Positions 9,159 to 19,723 are shown, counted from the first letter of the stretch. The stretch: 64,000 nucleotides of DNA from Kitasatospora sp. NBC_00315 (GCF_041435095.1 NZ_CP108025.1:6448001-6512000); one strand, 5' to 3'. Numbers and translations are program-made. The notes: generated by a model from the letters alone, not told the origin.

Positions 9159-9812
9159 CTACGCCTCGACGGGGGCCGGCCGGAGCCTGCCCGCGACCAG
9201 GGTGCCGAGCCGGTCCAGGCCGACCACGACGGCCGCGAGGACCACGAACTCGACGGTGAGCAGCGCGATCTGGCCCCACACGTAGCCGTAGCCCTTGGTG
9301 GTCGGGTCGAAGAAGAAGTACGGGTACGGGGTCGGGTAGTTGGAGAACAGCGCCGCGCGGGCCATCACGACTCCCGCGTATCCGAGCGGGAAGGCCAGCC
9401 AGAGCGGGATGTCACGCCAGTGCGAGGCGTTGCGCGGACGCAGGGTCAGCCAGTCGATGATCACCATCACCGGCGTGACGTAGTGCAGGAAGAAGGACGA
9501 CCAGTGCTGCAGCCGGTCCGGGCCGTCGAAGAGCCCGGGCAGCGGGTTCGCGCCGTGCTCCAGCAGGATGTGCGAGACCAGGCCGGTGATCAGGATGTAC
9601 AGCGTGACGGCGCCGCGCAGCCGGGGCGCGGGGGCGTCGACGGTCCCGCGCCGCTTCATCCAGTAGACCGCGCCGGCGAAGTAGCCCACGACGAACACGT
9701 TGCTCTGGACGGTGAAGTAGACCAGGGAGGCGGTGCCGAGGGTGATGCCCGTCGCCGCCGAGATCACGATGGCCAGGCGCCACCAGAGCGCGGGTCGGGT
9801 CCAGATCGGCAT
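9159..9812 (-). CDS. Pr6Pr-family membrane protein
   Basis: A 217-residue integral membrane protein with about six hydrophobic segments. Conserved polar motifs are FTVQSNVFV near the second helix, the HYVTPVMVIIDW segment, and a late PYFFFDPTTKGYGYVWGQ loop. These match the Pr6Pr/FAR-17a-like family of unknown function. AGGTG stands just before the ATG. It runs divergently from the beta-oxidation operon, with about 245 bp between the starts that holds a hairpin and the operon promoter. No substrate or role can be assigned. Confidence 0.8.
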   Translation of the reverse strand: MPIWTRPALWWRLAIVISAATGITLGTASLVYFTVQSNVFVVGYFAGAVYWMKRRGTVDAPAPRLRGAVTLYILITGLVSHILLEHGANPLPGLFDGPDRLQHWSSFFLHYVTPVMVIIDWLTLRPRNASHWRDIPLWLAFPLGYAGVVMARAALFSNYPTPYPYFFFDPTTKGYGYVWGQIALLTVEFVVLAAVVVGLDRLGTLVAGRLRPAPVEA

Positions 9813-9875
9813 GCTGTCACCTGTTCTCTTCGGGGCCGTGGGGCACCGCGTCGGGGAGTGGGGCGTCGTGGTCGT

Positions 9876-9902
9876 CGCACTCTACTGACTGGTAGGAGTG
9901 CG
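9876..9902. promoter_or_regulatory. Imperfect palindrome upstream of Pr6Pr gene
   Basis: CGCACTC-TAC (9876-9885) pairs with GTAGGAGTGCG (9892-9902) with one bulged base and a 6-nt loop. It lies 64 bp upstream of the minus-strand Pr6Pr start, so it could be an operator or part of its leader. Role unproven. Confidence 0.35.
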
Positions 9903-9982
9903 GGGGAACACTCGTGCCCACGGCGGGTGGCGACCCGGTGGCCCGGTGTGGAAACCGGCCGGAGAAGCATGGAGCGTCGGCC

Positions 9983-10036
9983 TTGTTACTGGCCGGTCGC
10001 TTATCTATCATCGCGAGTGTGACAGCTTCACTGTCA
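9983..10036 (+). promoter_or_regulatory. Promoter and operator of the beta-oxidation operon
   Basis: TTGTTA (9983-9988) and TATCAT (10006-10011) with a 17-bp spacer form a convincing promoter. The transcript should start near 10018. Directly on that start lies the inverted repeat TGACAGCTTCACTGTCA (10020-10036), placed to act as a repressor site. GTGTGACAG (10017-10025) recurs upstream of the MerR gene at 16793-16801. Confidence 0.6.
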
Positions 10037-10057
10037 AACCTAGCGAAGGGGCAGCCG

Positions 10058-11182
10058 GTGGCCAGCACGCCCGATCCCGGTCCGCTCGCCGGCGTACGCG
10101 TGGTGGAACTGGCCGGTATCGGCCCCGGGCCGTTCGCCGCCATGCTCCTCGCCGACCTGGGCGCCGACGTCGTCCGGGTCGACCGCCCCGGGCCGTCCCC
10201 GCTCGGCACCGAGCCGGCGTACGACGTGACCAACCGCAACAAGCGCTCCGTCCTGATCGACCTGAAGGCCCCCGGTGGACCCGCTCTGGTGCTCGACCTG
10301 GTCGAGCGCGCCCACCTGCTGATCGAGGGCAACCGCCCGGGGGTCGCCGAGCGGCTCGGCGTGGGCCCCGAAACCTGCCTCGCCCGCAATCCGGCCCTGG
10401 TCTACGGCCGGATGACCGGCTGGGGCCAGGACGGCCCGCTCGCCCCCCGGGCCGGCCACGACATCGGCTACGCCGCGGTGGCGGGCGTGCTCGGCCTGAT
10501 CGGCGAGCCCGACCGGCCGCCGGCCATCCCCGCGAACCTGCTCGGCGACTACGCGGGCGGCTCGCTCTACCTCGTGGTCGGACTGCTCGCCGCGCTGCAC
10601 CACGCCCGCGAGAGCGGAGCCGGCCAGGTGGTCGACGCGGCCGTCGTGGACGGCGCCGCTCATCTCACCTCGATGCTCTGGGGCCTGCTCGCCGCCGGCC
10701 ACTGGCAGGACCGGCGCGGCGTCAACCTGCTCGACGGGGGCGCGCCCTGCTACGCCGTGTACGAGTCGTCCGACGGCGGCCACCTCGCGGTCGGGGCCCT
10801 GGAGCCGCAGTTCTACGCCGAGTTCGCCGAGCTGCTGGGCCTCGGGGCGGACGCCCCCGGCCAGTTCGACGTCGCCCGCTGGCCGGAGCTGCGGGCCAGG
10901 ATCGCCACCCGGTTCGCCGCCCGCACGCTGGCCGAGTGGACGGCGGTCTTCGACGGCACCGACGCCTGCGTGGAGCCGGTCCTGACGCTCCGTCAGTCCG
11001 CCCGGCATCCGCACCTGGTGGCACGCGGCACCTACACCGAGGTCGACGGCATCACCCAGCCCGCCCCCGCCCCCCGGTTCTCCGCCACCCCGGGCACCCT
11101 GCGCCGGCCCCCCGCCCGACCGGGCGCCGACACCGCCGAGGTCGCCCGCGACTGGGGCGTCCCCGGCCTGCGGCCCCGCTGA
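10058..11182 (+). CDS. Family III CoA-transferase / alpha-methylacyl-CoA racemase-like
   Basis: A 374-residue CaiB/BaiF family protein. It opens with LAGVRVVELAGIGPGPFAAMLLADLGADVVRVDRP, the family's Rossmann-like start. It has the catalytic-site segment AGHDIGYAAVAGVLGL, whose Asp carries CoA in transferases and belongs to the racemase site in AMACR. Family members move CoA between acids or epimerise 2-methylacyl-CoAs. As the first gene of a complete beta-oxidation operon, racemisation of branched-chain acyl-CoA is attractive but not proven. GTG 10058 with GAAGGG 7 bases upstream is preferred over upstream in-frame starts that would overlap the promoter. Confidence 0.87.
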   Translation: MASTPDPGPLAGVRVVELAGIGPGPFAAMLLADLGADVVRVDRPGPSPLGTEPAYDVTNRNKRSVLIDLKAPGGPALVLDLVERAHLLIEGNRPGVAERLGVGPETCLARNPALVYGRMTGWGQDGPLAPRAGHDIGYAAVAGVLGLIGEPDRPPAIPANLLGDYAGGSLYLVVGLLAALHHARESGAGQVVDAAVVDGAAHLTSMLWGLLAAGHWQDRRGVNLLDGGAPCYAVYESSDGGHLAVGALEPQFYAEFAELLGLGADAPGQFDVARWPELRARIATRFAARTLAEWTAVFDGTDACVEPVLTLRQSARHPHLVARGTYTEVDGITQPAPAPRFSATPGTLRRPPARPGADTAEVARDWGVPGLRPR

Positions 11183-11250
11183 CCGGCCGACCCCGGCTCC
11201 CCGGCCCGGGCGCTCCGGGCCCGCCGACGTTCCCCCGAGAGGACTTCGCA

Positions 11251-12393
11251 GTGCAGCGAGACATCTACACCGAGGAGCACGAGGCCTTCCGGGAGACCGT
11301 CAGGGCCTTCCTGGGCAAGGAGGTGCTGCCGCACCACGACCGCTGGGAGCGGGCCGGCATCGTCGACCGCTCCGCGTGGACGGCCGCCGGCGCCCAGGGC
11401 CTGCTCGGCCTCGCCGTACCGCAGGAGTACGGCGGCGGTGGCAGCGACGACTTCCGCTACAGCGCCGTCCTCGCCGAGGAGTTCACCCGGGCCGGCGCCT
11501 CCGGCCTGGCGATCGGCCTGCACAACGACATCATCGGCCCCTACCTCACGTCACTGGCGGACGAGGAGCAGCGCCGGCGCTGGCTGCCGGGATTCTGCAG
11601 CGGCGAGATCGTCACCGCCATCGCCATGACCGAGCCGGGCGCCGGCTCCGACCTCCAGGGCATCCGCACCCACGCGGTGGACCAGGGGGACCACTACCTG
11701 CTCAACGGCTCCAAGACCTTCATCTCCAACGGCATCATCTCGGACCTGGTCGTGGTGGTGGCGAGGACCACCCCCGAGGGCGGCGCGCACGGGCTCAGCC
11801 TGCTCGTGGTGGAGCGCGGGACGCCCGGCTTCGAGCGTGGCCGCAACCTCGACAAGATCGGCCAGAAGGCCCAGGACACCGCCGAGTTGTTCTTCAACGA
11901 CGTCCGGGTGCCGAAGTCCAACCTGCTGGGGGAGGAGAACGGGGCCTTCGTCTCGCTGATGCGCAACCTCGCCCAGGAGCGCCTGGCGATCGCGGTCGCC
12001 GCGATCGCCGCCGCCGAGCACCTGGTGGAGATCACCACCGCGTACGTGAAACAGCGCGAGGCGTTCGGCCGTCCGCTCGCCAGGCTCCAGCACGTCCGCT
12101 TCGAGATCGCCGAGCTGGCCACCGAGTGCGCCGTCACCCGCGCGTTCGTCGACCGCTGCATCACCGAGCACAACCGCTTCGCCCTCACGCCGGTGGACGC
12201 CTCGATGGCGAAGTGGTGGGCCACCGAACTGCAGAAGCGCACCGCCGACCGCTGCCTCCAACTGCACGGAGGCTACGGCTACATGAGTGAGTTCCCGGTC
12301 GCCAAGGCGTTCACCGACGGCCGGATCCAGACCATCTACGGCGGCACCACCGAGATCATGAAAGAGATCATCGGCCGTTCCCTGCTCGGCTGA
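11251..12393 (+). CDS. Acyl-CoA dehydrogenase
   Basis: A 380-residue FAD-dependent acyl-CoA dehydrogenase for the first oxidation step of beta-oxidation. Standard motifs are present: IAMTEPGAGSDLQGI (FAD/substrate binding), LNGSKTFISNGI, KIGQKAQDTAELFF, RQ-like KQREAFGRPL, and QLHGGYGYMSEFP followed by IYGGTTEIMKEIIGR, where the Glu is the candidate catalytic base. GTG 11251 with GAGAGGA upstream is the start; the frame is open further 5' only because the overlapping GC-rich sequence lacks stops. It sits 68 bp after the CoA-transferase and 58 bp before the thiolase, consistent with an operon. Confidence 0.94.
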   Translation: MQRDIYTEEHEAFRETVRAFLGKEVLPHHDRWERAGIVDRSAWTAAGAQGLLGLAVPQEYGGGGSDDFRYSAVLAEEFTRAGASGLAIGLHNDIIGPYLTSLADEEQRRRWLPGFCSGEIVTAIAMTEPGAGSDLQGIRTHAVDQGDHYLLNGSKTFISNGIISDLVVVVARTTPEGGAHGLSLLVVERGTPGFERGRNLDKIGQKAQDTAELFFNDVRVPKSNLLGEENGAFVSLMRNLAQERLAIAVAAIAAAEHLVEITTAYVKQREAFGRPLARLQHVRFEIAELATECAVTRAFVDRCITEHNRFALTPVDASMAKWWATELQKRTADRCLQLHGGYGYMSEFPVAKAFTDGRIQTIYGGTTEIMKEIIGRSLLG

Positions 12394-12451
12394 GGCCCCC
12401 GGCCGCGGCCCCGACCACCTTGCCCCGAAACCCCCTCGAAAGGCACCCACC

Positions 12452-13669
<1,218 letters not shown>

Positions 13670-13710
13670 TCCCCCTTCCGGCTTCCCGATCGGCTTCTGG
13701 AGAACCTCAC

Positions 13711-15912
13711 ATGTCCGAATCGCACCTGTCCGAGACGGCCCGCCCGCAGGGGGGCACCCCCGCCATCCGCTGGGAGCAGGGCCGGGACGGCGTCGTCACG
13801 CTCGTCCTGGACGACCCGGCGCAGTCCGTGAACACCATGAACGACGCCTTCCGGGACGCCTTCGCGGACGTCGTCGCCCGGCTCGCCGACGACGAGGGCC
13901 TGCGCGGCGTGATCATCACCTCGGCGAAGAAGACCTTCTTCGCCGGCGGCGACCTGCGACTGCTCTCCACCGTCGGGCCCGAGCGGGCGGCCGACTTCCT
14001 CGAGGCGTCGATGGCGTTGAAGCGCGCGCTGCGCCGGCTGGAGACGCTCGGCAAGCCGGTGGTGGCCGCGATCAACGGCAGCGCGCTCGGCGGCGGCCTC
14101 GAACTCGCCCTCGCCTGCCACCACCGCATCGCCCTGGAGGCGCCCGGCAGCAAGCTCGGCCTGCCCGAGGTCACCCTCGGGCTGCTCCCCGGCGGCGGGG
14201 GTGTGGTCCGTACCGTCCGGCTGCTCGGCATCACCGACGCGCTGCTCAAGGTGCTGCTGCAGGGCCGCCAGTACCGGCCCGCGCAGGCGCTGGAGATCGG
14301 CCTGGTGCACGAACTCGCCGCCACCCCGGAGGAGATGCTCGCCAAGGCGCACGCCTGGATCGCGGCCAACCCGACGGCGCAGCAGCCCTGGGACGTCAAG
14401 GGCCACCGGATCCCCGGCGGCACCCCGTCCACCCCGGCCTTCGCCGCCAACCTGCCCGCCTTCCCCGGCAACCTGCGCAAGCAGCTGGCCGGCGCGCCCT
14501 ACCCGGCGCCGCGCAACATCCTGGCCGCCGCGGTGGAGAGCGCCCAGGTGGACGTCGACACCGCGATGGCGATCGAGGCCCGCTACTTCACCGAGCTGGT
14601 CTGCGGGCAGACCGCCAAGAACATGATCCAGGCGCTCTTCTTCGACATGAACGCCGTCAACTCCGGTGCGGGGCGCCCCAAGGACGTCCCGAAGCGCGAG
14701 GTGCGCCGGGTCGCGGTGCTGGGCGCCGGCATGATGGGCGCCGGCATCGCGTACTCCTGCGCCAGGGCGGGTCTCGACGTCCTGCTGAAGGACGTCAGCC
14801 GGGAGGCCGCCGAGCGCGGAAAGTCCTACTCCGCCGGACTCCTGGACAAGGCGGTGGCGCGCGGGCGTTCCACCCCGGCCCAGCGCGAGGAACTGCTCGC
14901 CCGGATCACCCCGACCGCCGACGCGGCCGACCTGGCGGGCGTCGACGTGGTGATCGAGGCCGTGTTCGAGAACCCGGAGCTCAAGCACAAGGTGTTCCAG
15001 GAGGTGCAACAGGTGGTGGCGCCGGACGCGCTGCTCTGCTCCAACACCTCCACCCTGCCGATCGGCCTGCTCGCGGAGGGCGTCGAGCGCCGGGCGGACT
15101 TCATCGGCCTGCACTTCTTCTCGCCGGTGGACAGGATGCCGCTGGTGGAGATCATCCGCGGGCCGGAGACCGGCGACGAGGCCCTGGCCCGCGCCTTCGA
15201 CCTGGTCCGGCTGATCGGCAAGACGCCGATCGTGGTGAACGACTCGCGCGGCTTCTTCACCTCGCGGGTGATCGGCCAGTTCATCAACGAGGGTGTCGCC
15301 ATGGTCGGAGAGGGCCTGGACCCGGTCTCGGTCGAGCAGGCCGCCGCCCAGGCCGGCTACCCCGCCAAGGTGCTCTCGCTGCTGGACGAGCTGACCCTCA
15401 CCCTGCCGCGCAAGATCCGCAACGAGGCGCGTCGGGCGATCGAGGAGGCCGGCGGCAGCTGGGCCCCGCACCCCGGTGACGTGGTGATGGACCGGATGCT
15501 CGACGAGTTCGGCCGCCCCGGCCGCAGTGGCGGCGCCGGTTTCTACGAGTACGAGGAAGGCCGCCGTACCCGGCTCTGGCCGGGGCTGCGTGAGCACTTC
15601 ACACGGGCGGACGCGCGGATCCCGTTCGAGGACATGAAGGAGCGGATGCTCTTCGCCGAGGCACTGGATTCGGTGCGTTGCCTGGAGGAGGGCGTGCTCA
15701 CCTCGGTCGCGGACGCCAACGTCGGCTCGATCCTCGGGATCGGCTTCCCGGCCTGGACGGGCGGTGTGCTGCAGTACATCAACGGATACCAGGGCGGCCT
15801 GCCCGGATTCACCGCCCGGGCCCGCGAGTTGGCGGCCGCCTACGGCGAGCGGTTCGCGCCGCCGGCGCTGCTGGAGCGGCTGGCCGCCGAGGGCGGCCGC
15901 TTCGGGGACTGA
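13711..15912 (+). CDS. fadB: 3-hydroxyacyl-CoA dehydrogenase / enoyl-CoA hydratase (FadB/FadJ type)
   Basis: A 733-residue bifunctional enzyme. The N-terminal crotonase domain has oxyanion-hole segments KKTFFAGGDL and NGSALGGGLELALACHHR, and the GLPEVTLGLLPGGGGV block. The central NAD-binding domain starts at RRVAVLGAGMMGAGIAYSCA, and the HLHFFSPV-type segment (LHFFSPVDRMPLVE) carries the catalytic His. The C-terminal domain ends with the substrate-binding FGRPGRSGGAGFYEY part. It hydrates enoyl-CoA and oxidises 3-hydroxyacyl-CoA, between the dehydrogenase and thiolase steps encoded just upstream. Length matches FadB/FadJ (about 715-730). Confidence 0.94.
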   Translation: MSESHLSETARPQGGTPAIRWEQGRDGVVTLVLDDPAQSVNTMNDAFRDAFADVVARLADDEGLRGVIITSAKKTFFAGGDLRLLSTVGPERAADFLEASMALKRALRRLETLGKPVVAAINGSALGGGLELALACHHRIALEAPGSKLGLPEVTLGLLPGGGGVVRTVRLLGITDALLKVLLQGRQYRPAQALEIGLVHELAATPEEMLAKAHAWIAANPTAQQPWDVKGHRIPGGTPSTPAFAANLPAFPGNLRKQLAGAPYPAPRNILAAAVESAQVDVDTAMAIEARYFTELVCGQTAKNMIQALFFDMNAVNSGAGRPKDVPKREVRRVAVLGAGMMGAGIAYSCARAGLDVLLKDVSREAAERGKSYSAGLLDKAVARGRSTPAQREELLARITPTADAADLAGVDVVIEAVFENPELKHKVFQEVQQVVAPDALLCSNTSTLPIGLLAEGVERRADFIGLHFFSPVDRMPLVEIIRGPETGDEALARAFDLVRLIGKTPIVVNDSRGFFTSRVIGQFINEGVAMVGEGLDPVSVEQAAAQAGYPAKVLSLLDELTLTLPRKIRNEARRAIEEAGGSWAPHPGDVVMDRMLDEFGRPGRSGGAGFYEYEEGRRTRLWPGLREHFTRADARIPFEDMKERMLFAEALDSVRCLEEGVLTSVADANVGSILGIGFPAWTGGVLQYINGYQGGLPGFTARARELAAAYGERFAPPALLERLAAEGGRFGD

Positions 15913-15962
15913 CGGCGGGACGGGCGCCCGCGCCCTCGGGCCGCCCGCGCCGCGTACGGGGC

Positions 15963-16748
15963 TCAGCCCTCGTGCGCGGCGCCGTCCACCGGTGTGGTCG
16001 GGCCGCCCGGCCGGGCGCCCTCGCCGTTCGGTCCGCCGCCCAACTCCTCGCGCAGCGAACGCTGGAAGGCCGTCACGAGGGCCTGGGCGATCATCGGCTG
16101 GATGTGGTCGGTGAGCTCCTTCATCCGCTCCAGTTCGGCCGGCTCCGGGCCGCTCTCCCGGTAGGGGCGCCAGACCGTCTCGCGGAACAGCCGGTGCAGC
16201 TCGTGCGCGGTCGCCCGGCTGTGCCGCAGCACCACCGCGCGGGCGGCCACCAACGTCTCCAGCGGGATCGGCACGTCCAGCACCCGGACCCCGAGCGGCA
16301 GCAGTCCCGGGTCGACCCGGAACACGTCCGGGTCCGCCGTCCGGGCCAGGGCGCCCATCGCGGCGAGCCGGGCCAGATGGGTCTCCGACAGGGCCCGGCC
16401 GGCCCGGCGCTCCAGCTGGGCCCGGGTGCTCTCCTCGGCGGCCTCCGGTGTCCAGGAGGCGACCAGGGCCCGGTGGATCGCGAGGTCCAGCGAGCTCATG
16501 CCCTCCGGCAGTTGGGCCAGGTAGCGCTCGATCGCGGCCAGCGTCAGGCCCTGCCGCTGCAGTTCCTCGATCAGCTCCAGCCGGTCCAGGTGCTCCGCCC
16601 CGTACAGGCCGACCCGGCGGGCCCCCAGCTCGGGCGGGGGCAGCAGGCCCTTGCTGCTGTAGAAGCGCAGCGTGCGGACGGTGACGCCGGCCCGGGCGGC
16701 CAGTTCGTCGACGGTCAGCCGCAGCGGCGCGGCGGGTGTGGCGGTCAT
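15963..16748 (-). CDS. MerR-family transcriptional regulator
   Basis: A 261-residue regulator with an N-terminal MerR winged helix: LTVDELAARAGVTVRTLRFYSSKGLLPPPE (about 10-40), then the dimer helix with LIEELQRQGLTLAAIERYL. The C-terminal 150 residues are a helical effector domain with no cysteine cluster, so not a metal sensor. GGAGG stands 8 bases before the ATG. It converges on the beta-oxidation operon (51 bp between stops). Its upstream region holds GTGTGACAG, also found at the operon's transcription start, so control of that operon is likely but inferred. Confidence 0.87.
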   Translation of the reverse strand: MTATPAAPLRLTVDELAARAGVTVRTLRFYSSKGLLPPPELGARRVGLYGAEHLDRLELIEELQRQGLTLAAIERYLAQLPEGMSSLDLAIHRALVASWTPEAAEESTRAQLERRAGRALSETHLARLAAMGALARTADPDVFRVDPGLLPLGVRVLDVPIPLETLVAARAVVLRHSRATAHELHRLFRETVWRPYRESGPEPAELERMKELTDHIQPMIAQALVTAFQRSLREELGGGPNGEGARPGGPTTPVDGAAHEG

Positions 16749-16792
16749 CGCGTGGTGCCTCCGCTGCTGGTGGGCCGGACGGGACAGTCCTG

Positions 16793-16801
16793 GTGTGACA
16801 G
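16793..16801. promoter_or_regulatory. Shared GTGTGACAG element upstream of MerR gene
   Basis: This 9-mer lies 45 bp upstream of the MerR start and matches the left arm and flank of the operator at the beta-oxidation promoter (10017-10025). The right half here (AGTGGGAC) is only loosely palindromic. The rest of 16802-17090 contains nothing else I can identify apart from the presumed promoter of the lipoprotein gene. Confidence 0.35.
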
Positions 16802-17090
16802 TAGCAGTGGGACGCTCCGTGCAGCCGAGGTCGCAGGGGCTCGGGCCCTGATGCCCATACACCTTCCTGTTGCTCGATGCGGCCTGTTTGGCAAACCTTT
16901 CACATGATCAGGCAAAGACTCCCGCAGATCTCTTGTCGTCCGGGCGTCGATCGGGTGGGATGCGCGAGTCCTACTGCCGTCTCGACCGGGGCCGCGCCCC
17001 GTACGGGCCGCCCTGATCCGAGGGCAGCCCCTTGGGCGTTCCGGACGATCCGGTCCGCCAGGCATTCGAACATCGAGGTCGAAGCACATC

Positions 17091-17840
17091 ATGCGTCTGA
17101 TATCCCCCGCCGCCGGCCTGCTCGCCGTCGCGGTGCTCCCGCTGGCGCTGACGGCCTGTTCCCCCACCGCCCCGAAGGCCGCCGCGCCGGCCGCCGCACC
17201 CGCCGCCGACGCGCAGACGCCCTCCGCCGCCGTTTCTGCCTCGCCCACCGAGGCAGACGCCAACGCCGGTCTGCTGACGGGCACGCAGCTCAAGGCGGCG
17301 CTGGCGCCCGCCTCGTACTTCGCCGCCGGCTTCACGGCCGACCCCGCGGACGCCCGTGACACCGGGGACACCTACGAGCTGCCGGCCGCCGCCGACGTGC
17401 CCACCCCCGACTGCACCAAGCTGGGCGGGACCTCCTGGACGGCCGTCACCGGCATCTCCGGGGTGTCGTTGGCGCAGAACGCCTACGTGAACAAGAACTC
17501 CTCCGACGAGCTCGCCCAGGAGATCGACGTCTACCGCGGTACGACCGCCGAGACCGTGCTCGGCGCGCTGGGCAAGCTCTCCAAGGCGTGCCCGAGTTTC
17601 TCCGACGCGCAGACCAGCAGCAAGGTCACGGTCACCGAGAAGGCGGTGGCCGGGCTCGGCGACGGGGCCTGGGCGATCACCGAGACCAGCCCCGCCTGGA
17701 AGGGCGGCACCACCCTGGTGGCGGCCCGGGTGGGCACCTCCGTGGTGACGGTGCTGGCCAGCAGCAGCACGGACAAGGGCGTGGCCGGTGCCACGAAGCT
17801 GGCGACCCGGCTGGTGGGCGCCCTCAAGGGCAAGGGCTGA
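17091..17840 (+). CDS. Lipoprotein with PknH-like extracellular domain
   Basis: A 249-residue predicted lipoprotein. The signal peptide ends in the lipobox LALTAC (Cys at about residue 23), followed by an Ala/Pro/Ser-rich spacer to about residue 60 and a globular domain. The domain has paired cysteines (PDCTKLGG and SKACPSF) and a closing strand pattern (VAARVGTSVVTVLAS) resembling the PknH-like sensor fold of actinobacterial lipoproteins. The function is unknown; ligand sensing at the outer membrane face is a family-level guess. The ribosome site (GAGG, about 14 bases from ATG) is weakly placed. It shares a bidirectional terminator with the convergent LCP gene. Confidence 0.75.
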   Translation: MRLISPAAGLLAVAVLPLALTACSPTAPKAAAPAAAPAADAQTPSAAVSASPTEADANAGLLTGTQLKAALAPASYFAAGFTADPADARDTGDTYELPAAADVPTPDCTKLGGTSWTAVTGISGVSLAQNAYVNKNSSDELAQEIDVYRGTTAETVLGALGKLSKACPSFSDAQTSSKVTVTEKAVAGLGDGAWAITETSPAWKGGTTLVAARVGTSVVTVLASSSTDKGVAGATKLATRLVGALKGKG

Positions 17841-17857
17841 CCGGCGCGCGTTCCCGC

Positions 17858-17916
17858 GACCCGGTGACGGGAGTGCCCCCGAGCCGACGGCTCGGGGGCA
17901 CTCCCGTCACCGGGTC
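17858..17916. terminator. Perfect 28-bp bidirectional terminator
   Basis: Arms 17858-17885 and 17889-17916 are exact complements of 28 bp with a 3-nt loop. It lies between the convergent lipoprotein and LCP genes, and its right arm overlaps the first two bases of the LCP stop codon complement (17915-17917). It is the longest perfect hairpin I found in the window. Confidence 0.85.
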
Positions 17917-19573
17917 AGTAGGTGTAGCGCCCGTGCTGGGGTACGACGTCCATGCAGTTCCGGTCGTCGGCGGCGGTGTCGGCCGTCACCGAGGTCGGCA
18001 GCGCGGTCGGCGCGGCCCCGGCGGTCGGCGTCCCCGCAGCGCCGAAGGTGGTGCCACCGGGCCAGTCCGAGCCGACCACCAGAGCGAGCGCCGTGCTCTC
18101 GCCGGCCGGCCTGAGTGCGCTGTCCGGCAGCCCCAGCGCGGCGGCCACCGCCTGCGCCTGCGGGAGCCGGCCGCTGCCGTACGTGAGCGTGGTGGCGGCG
18201 CGGGTGCCCCCGGTGGCGACGGTGGCGGCCTGGGTGAAACCGGCCCCGGCCAGCGCGTCCCTCACCTCGGTGGCCCGGTTCGGGCCACCGGTGGCGTTCT
18301 GGACGGTCACCGCGATGCCGTCCCTGGCCGGTCCCTGCGGCGCCTCGGCGGACGGTGTCGCCGCCCCGGTGGGCGAGGCGGTGGGCGAGGCGCCGGCGGC
18401 GGCCCGGCCCTTGCCGTCCAGCGGGGTGTCGGTGAGCAGCATCTTCCAGATGTCGCCGGTGTCGGGCTCCTGCATGACCACCCGGTTCGTGTCCTTCGGG
18501 TCCTCCAGCGTCGGCACGGTCAGCGTGGTGGTGCGCTCGGCGGGTATCGACTTGAGCTCGTCGCCGAGGTCGTAGAGCTTCCTCACGTCGGCGATCGAGT
18601 GGTCGACGCTCAGCGACCTGGTGGCGGCCTCGGCGAGCCGCATCAGCTCGCCCGGGTCGGTCAGCGAGCCGTTGCTCTTGAGTTGGCGCATCAGTGAAGC
18701 GAGGTACAGGTGCTGGGCCTTGGTGCGCCCGAGGTCCGATCCCCAGGCGTCGCGGACCCGCAGCCACTGCAGGGCGTCCTGGCCCTTGAGGGGGTGGGTG
18801 CCGGCGGGCACCTTGAGGCCGGTGCCGCCGACGCCCGGGATCTGACGGTCGTACATGTTCATGGTGACGCAGACCGGTACGCCGCCGACCGCGTCGGCCA
18901 TGGTCACGACGCCCGCGAAGTCGACCATCATGTAGTGGTCGATCGCCAGGCCGGTGAGGGCGATCCAGGTGCCCACCACGCAGCCGGGGCCGCCCCGGGC
19001 GAGTGCCTCGTTGATCTGGATCCGCTTCTGCGCGGGGTAGTCCTGCTTGCCGTCCTCGCTGTGGCAGGCGGGCATGGCGACCATGGTGTCGCGCGGGATG
19101 CTGATCATCGAGGCGTTCTGGCGGTCGGCCGATATGTGCAGCAGCATCTGGACGTCGGCGAGGCCGGGCCGGTCGGCGTCGGCGGAGCTCCCGCCGAGGG
19201 CGACGTCGGCGGCGGAGCCGCGGCTGTCGGTGCCGATCAGCAGGATGTTCAGCGGGGTCTGCCCGGCGGCGTTCGGTGCGCTCCTCGCGCCCTGGGCGTC
19301 GCTGAGGTTGTTGCTGCCGGCGTGCAGATTCCCGTTCAGGTGGCGGTAGTACAGGTAGAGGCTGCCGCAGCCGGCGACCAGCGTCAGGACCAGCGCCAGC
19401 GCCACCGGCAGCAGCCGGCGGCGCAGCCTCGTCCGGCGCCGTCCGCCGTCGGCCCGGTCGCCGGCACCGGTCCGCGCGCCGGGCAACGCCCCCGGGCCGG
19501 TGGCGGAGGGACCGCCGGCGCTCGGAACGGTCTCGCTCGGGTGGCCGGCCATCGGCTCGGCGCTGCGGGTCAT
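17915..19573 (-). CDS. LytR-CpsA-Psr (LCP) family cell-wall glycopolymer ligase
   Basis: A 552-residue membrane-anchored protein. A cytosolic Arg-rich N-terminus is followed by one transmembrane helix (about residues 50-70). The LCP catalytic domain starts at LNILLIGTDSRG and contains ASMISIPRDTMV, the Arg/Asp residues that bind polyprenyl-pyrophosphate, and RVRDAWGSDLGRTKAQH. After a Ser/Thr/Pro linker comes a LytR_C-type domain (IAVTVQNATGGPNRATEVRDAL). LCP enzymes attach teichoic-acid-like or other glycopolymers to peptidoglycan at the outer membrane face. The acceptor and donor here are unknown. Confidence 0.92.
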   Translation of the reverse strand: MTRSAEPMAGHPSETVPSAGGPSATGPGALPGARTGAGDRADGGRRRTRLRRRLLPVALALVLTLVAGCGSLYLYYRHLNGNLHAGSNNLSDAQGARSAPNAAGQTPLNILLIGTDSRGSAADVALGGSSADADRPGLADVQMLLHISADRQNASMISIPRDTMVAMPACHSEDGKQDYPAQKRIQINEALARGGPGCVVGTWIALTGLAIDHYMMVDFAGVVTMADAVGGVPVCVTMNMYDRQIPGVGGTGLKVPAGTHPLKGQDALQWLRVRDAWGSDLGRTKAQHLYLASLMRQLKSNGSLTDPGELMRLAEAATRSLSVDHSIADVRKLYDLGDELKSIPAERTTTLTVPTLEDPKDTNRVVMQEPDTGDIWKMLLTDTPLDGKGRAAAGASPTASPTGAATPSAEAPQGPARDGIAVTVQNATGGPNRATEVRDALAGAGFTQAATVATGGTRAATTLTYGSGRLPQAQAVAAALGLPDSALRPAGESTALALVVGSDWPGGTTFGAAGTPTAGAAPTALPTSVTADTAADDRNCMDVVPQHGRYTY

Positions 19574-19723
19574 CGCGGTCGCCCCGCCTCTCCTCGTCGG
19601 GCCCCGGGGGGCTGAACAACGGGGAACCTACCCGACATCGCCAACCGGACACGAATTTGTTACATCATCAGAACGGTCCGCTGAAGGCCAGGTCGAACGG
19701 GTCGGCGGACCGGGGTGTACGAC

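Noticed and set aside
9898..12393. Apparent 831-residue protein ending in the acyl-CoA dehydrogenase
   Set aside because: Its first 450 residues are Arg/Pro-rich sequence out of frame with the CoA-transferase gene; the dehydrogenase has its own GTG and ribosome site at 11251.
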